From: Pseudacidovorax intermedius
Lineage (GTDB): Bacteria > Pseudomonadota > Gammaproteobacteria > Burkholderiales > Burkholderiaceae_C
Assembly: GCF_003350475.1 (NCBI RefSeq)
Contig: NZ_QQAV01000009.1
Coordinates: forward strand, 1-64,000
Direction of reading: 5' to 3'
Length of the DNA stretch: 64,000 nucleotides
Within the stretch, counting starts at the first letter, position 1. Every line of letters starts with the position of its first letter. Made by a program: the position numbers and the translations under genes. Of the stretch, positions 63,312 through 64,000 are shown piece after piece. Under the pieces are notes generated by a model. The model was not told the DNA's origin. It searched no databases and saw only the letters and a program-made list of their open reading frames with translations.

Positions 63312-63958
63312 TGACGCGGATCGACATTCAACTCCGCGCGCGTTCCAGCCAACTCTGGGCTAGAGGAGCGCTGGCGCTCGCGGTGGGGCTTCTGTCCGTC
63401 GTGTGTTTTGGCACACCGGCCCGGGCCGAGTCCACCTATGGCTACGCGTCCTCGGGCTCTGGCACCCTGACCGCCACCGGAAGGGTCAACCTGTCGGTGA
63501 CGGTCCCCAAGCTCATCCTTTTGCGGGTGGGGGCGGCCAACGCCACGCAGTCCAGCCTGACATGGGCGCCCACGTTTTCCATTCAGAACGGGCCGACCAG
63601 TCCGAACAATGGCAACAACACGGCGATCAACTGGAACGCTGCTGCACCGACCCTGGCGGTCGGTTCGCAGCCTTCCGCGCTGACAGTGGCTGCCTGGACC
63701 AACGCCGGCGTGGGCACACTCAGCTGCGCGGTCGGTGCATGGTCGGCAGCGGGAGGGCCGCCCAACTCCAGCTTCGCCGTATCCGGCTCGGGAACGCTCG
63801 CGCATCCCGGCGGCGATCTTGGTGCGTGTTCGTCATCCACCATCGCCAGCAACGTGCTCGCCAGCGGCAGCTGGACCTATACCCTCAACGGTACGCCGAC
63901 GAGCTGGACGGCAGGTGCGTACAGCGCGACGGTGACATACACGGCCTCCGGGGTATGA
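63311..63958 (+). CDS. secreted two-cysteine protein B, paralogue of A
   Basis: The 215-residue protein has a signal peptide ending GTPARA. Its mature part closely parallels protein A: ESTYGYASSGSGTLTA, RVNLSVTVPKLILLRVG, cysteines in TLSCAVGAWS and LGACSSSTI, and the end GAYSATVTYTASGV. It is clearly a tandem duplicate. Start overlaps the stop of A (TGATG). Its stop overlaps a further ATG (ATGA at 63955-63958), so translation seems coupled through the operon. Confidence 0.82.
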   Translation: MTRIDIQLRARSSQLWARGALALAVGLLSVVCFGTPARAESTYGYASSGSGTLTATGRVNLSVTVPKLILLRVGAANATQSSLTWAPTFSIQNGPTSPNNGNNTAINWNAAAPTLAVGSQPSALTVAAWTNAGVGTLSCAVGAWSAAGGPPNSSFAVSGSGTLAHPGGDLGACSSSTIASNVLASGSWTYTLNGTPTSWTAGAYSATVTYTASGV

Positions 63959-64000
63959 CCGCATTCGGGCGGTGCAGATCGTCTGACCGATGGCGTATGC
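63955..64000 (+). CDS. start of a further operon gene, cut by the window end
   Basis: An ATG overlapping the stop of protein B (ATGA) opens a frame that stays open to the end of the window (15 codons). The first residues, MTAFGRCRSSDRWRM, are basic as in the n-region of a signal peptide. With chaperone-usher systems in mind it could be a chaperone or a third subunit, but nothing in 15 residues decides that. Confidence 0.5.
   Translation, partial: MTAFGRCRSSDRWRM

Overview
This window comes from a high-GC betaproteobacterium, most likely a Comamonadaceae member of the Burkholderiales (Acidovorax/Variovorax/Xylophilus-like). The evidence is a Bug-type tricarboxylate-binding protein, a small Trp-rich protein of Burkholderiales type, a complete FNR-controlled cbb3 oxidase locus, an AcvB/MprF pair, and an intergenic hairpin repeat of a kind I associate with comamonads. 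No rRNA, tRNA, CRISPR array, intact insertion sequence or replication origin was recognised. The taxonomic placement is inference.

Layout. 0.1-2.8 kb: GDP-fucose synthase, two small proteins and a Crp/Fnr-type regulator with an upstream palindrome. 2.8-5.5 kb: a gene-poor stretch, then an AT-richer three-gene cassette (PAAR spike protein, lambda-endolysin-like muramidase, exported probable immunity protein) that reads as an orphan type VI secretion effector module. 5.5-12.6 kb: a minus-strand operon joined by two ATGA overlaps (phosphoesterase lipoprotein, di-haem peroxidase, lipoprotein), divergent from a Tat-type metallophosphoesterase with a LamG-like tail. 12.6-16.3 kb: amidase, large lipoprotein, YqhA-like membrane protein, VapBC. 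16.5-29.3 kb: mostly housekeeping genes (acs, galE, manC, SDR, HPF, YlqF, SulP transporter, aspartoacylase-like protein), with an EF-hand membrane protein coupled to HPF. 29.4-37.8 kb: cytochrome c, ilvD and a LysR regulator, bacterioferritin, lgt, MFS transporter, GlxA-type regulator, RluA. 37.9-42.1 kb: acvB-mprF (lysyl-phosphatidylglycerol). 42.2-47.1 kb: a malonate operon (malonyl-CoA decarboxylase, binding protein, enoyl-CoA hydratase-like protein, malonyl-CoA synthetase).

47.3-59.7 kb is a microaerobic respiration island: two universal stress proteins, ccoI, ccoS, ccoNOQP, ccoG, ccoH/fixH, fnr, hemN and a SafE-like membrane protein. Three near-perfect FNR boxes (48346, 50904, 57334) sit in front of usp/ccoI, ccoN and fnr/hemN, so the island appears to contain its own regulator and the targets of that regulator.

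60.2-64.0 kb holds the most unfamiliar locus. It encodes a predicted outer-membrane beta-barrel protein with a C-terminal SdrD_B/carboxypeptidase-regulatory-like domain, then two paralogous secreted two-cysteine proteins in a tightly coupled operon, then the start of a further ATGA-coupled gene cut by the window edge. It looks like an uncharacterised surface-fibre or usher-like secretion system and is the best candidate for something undescribed.
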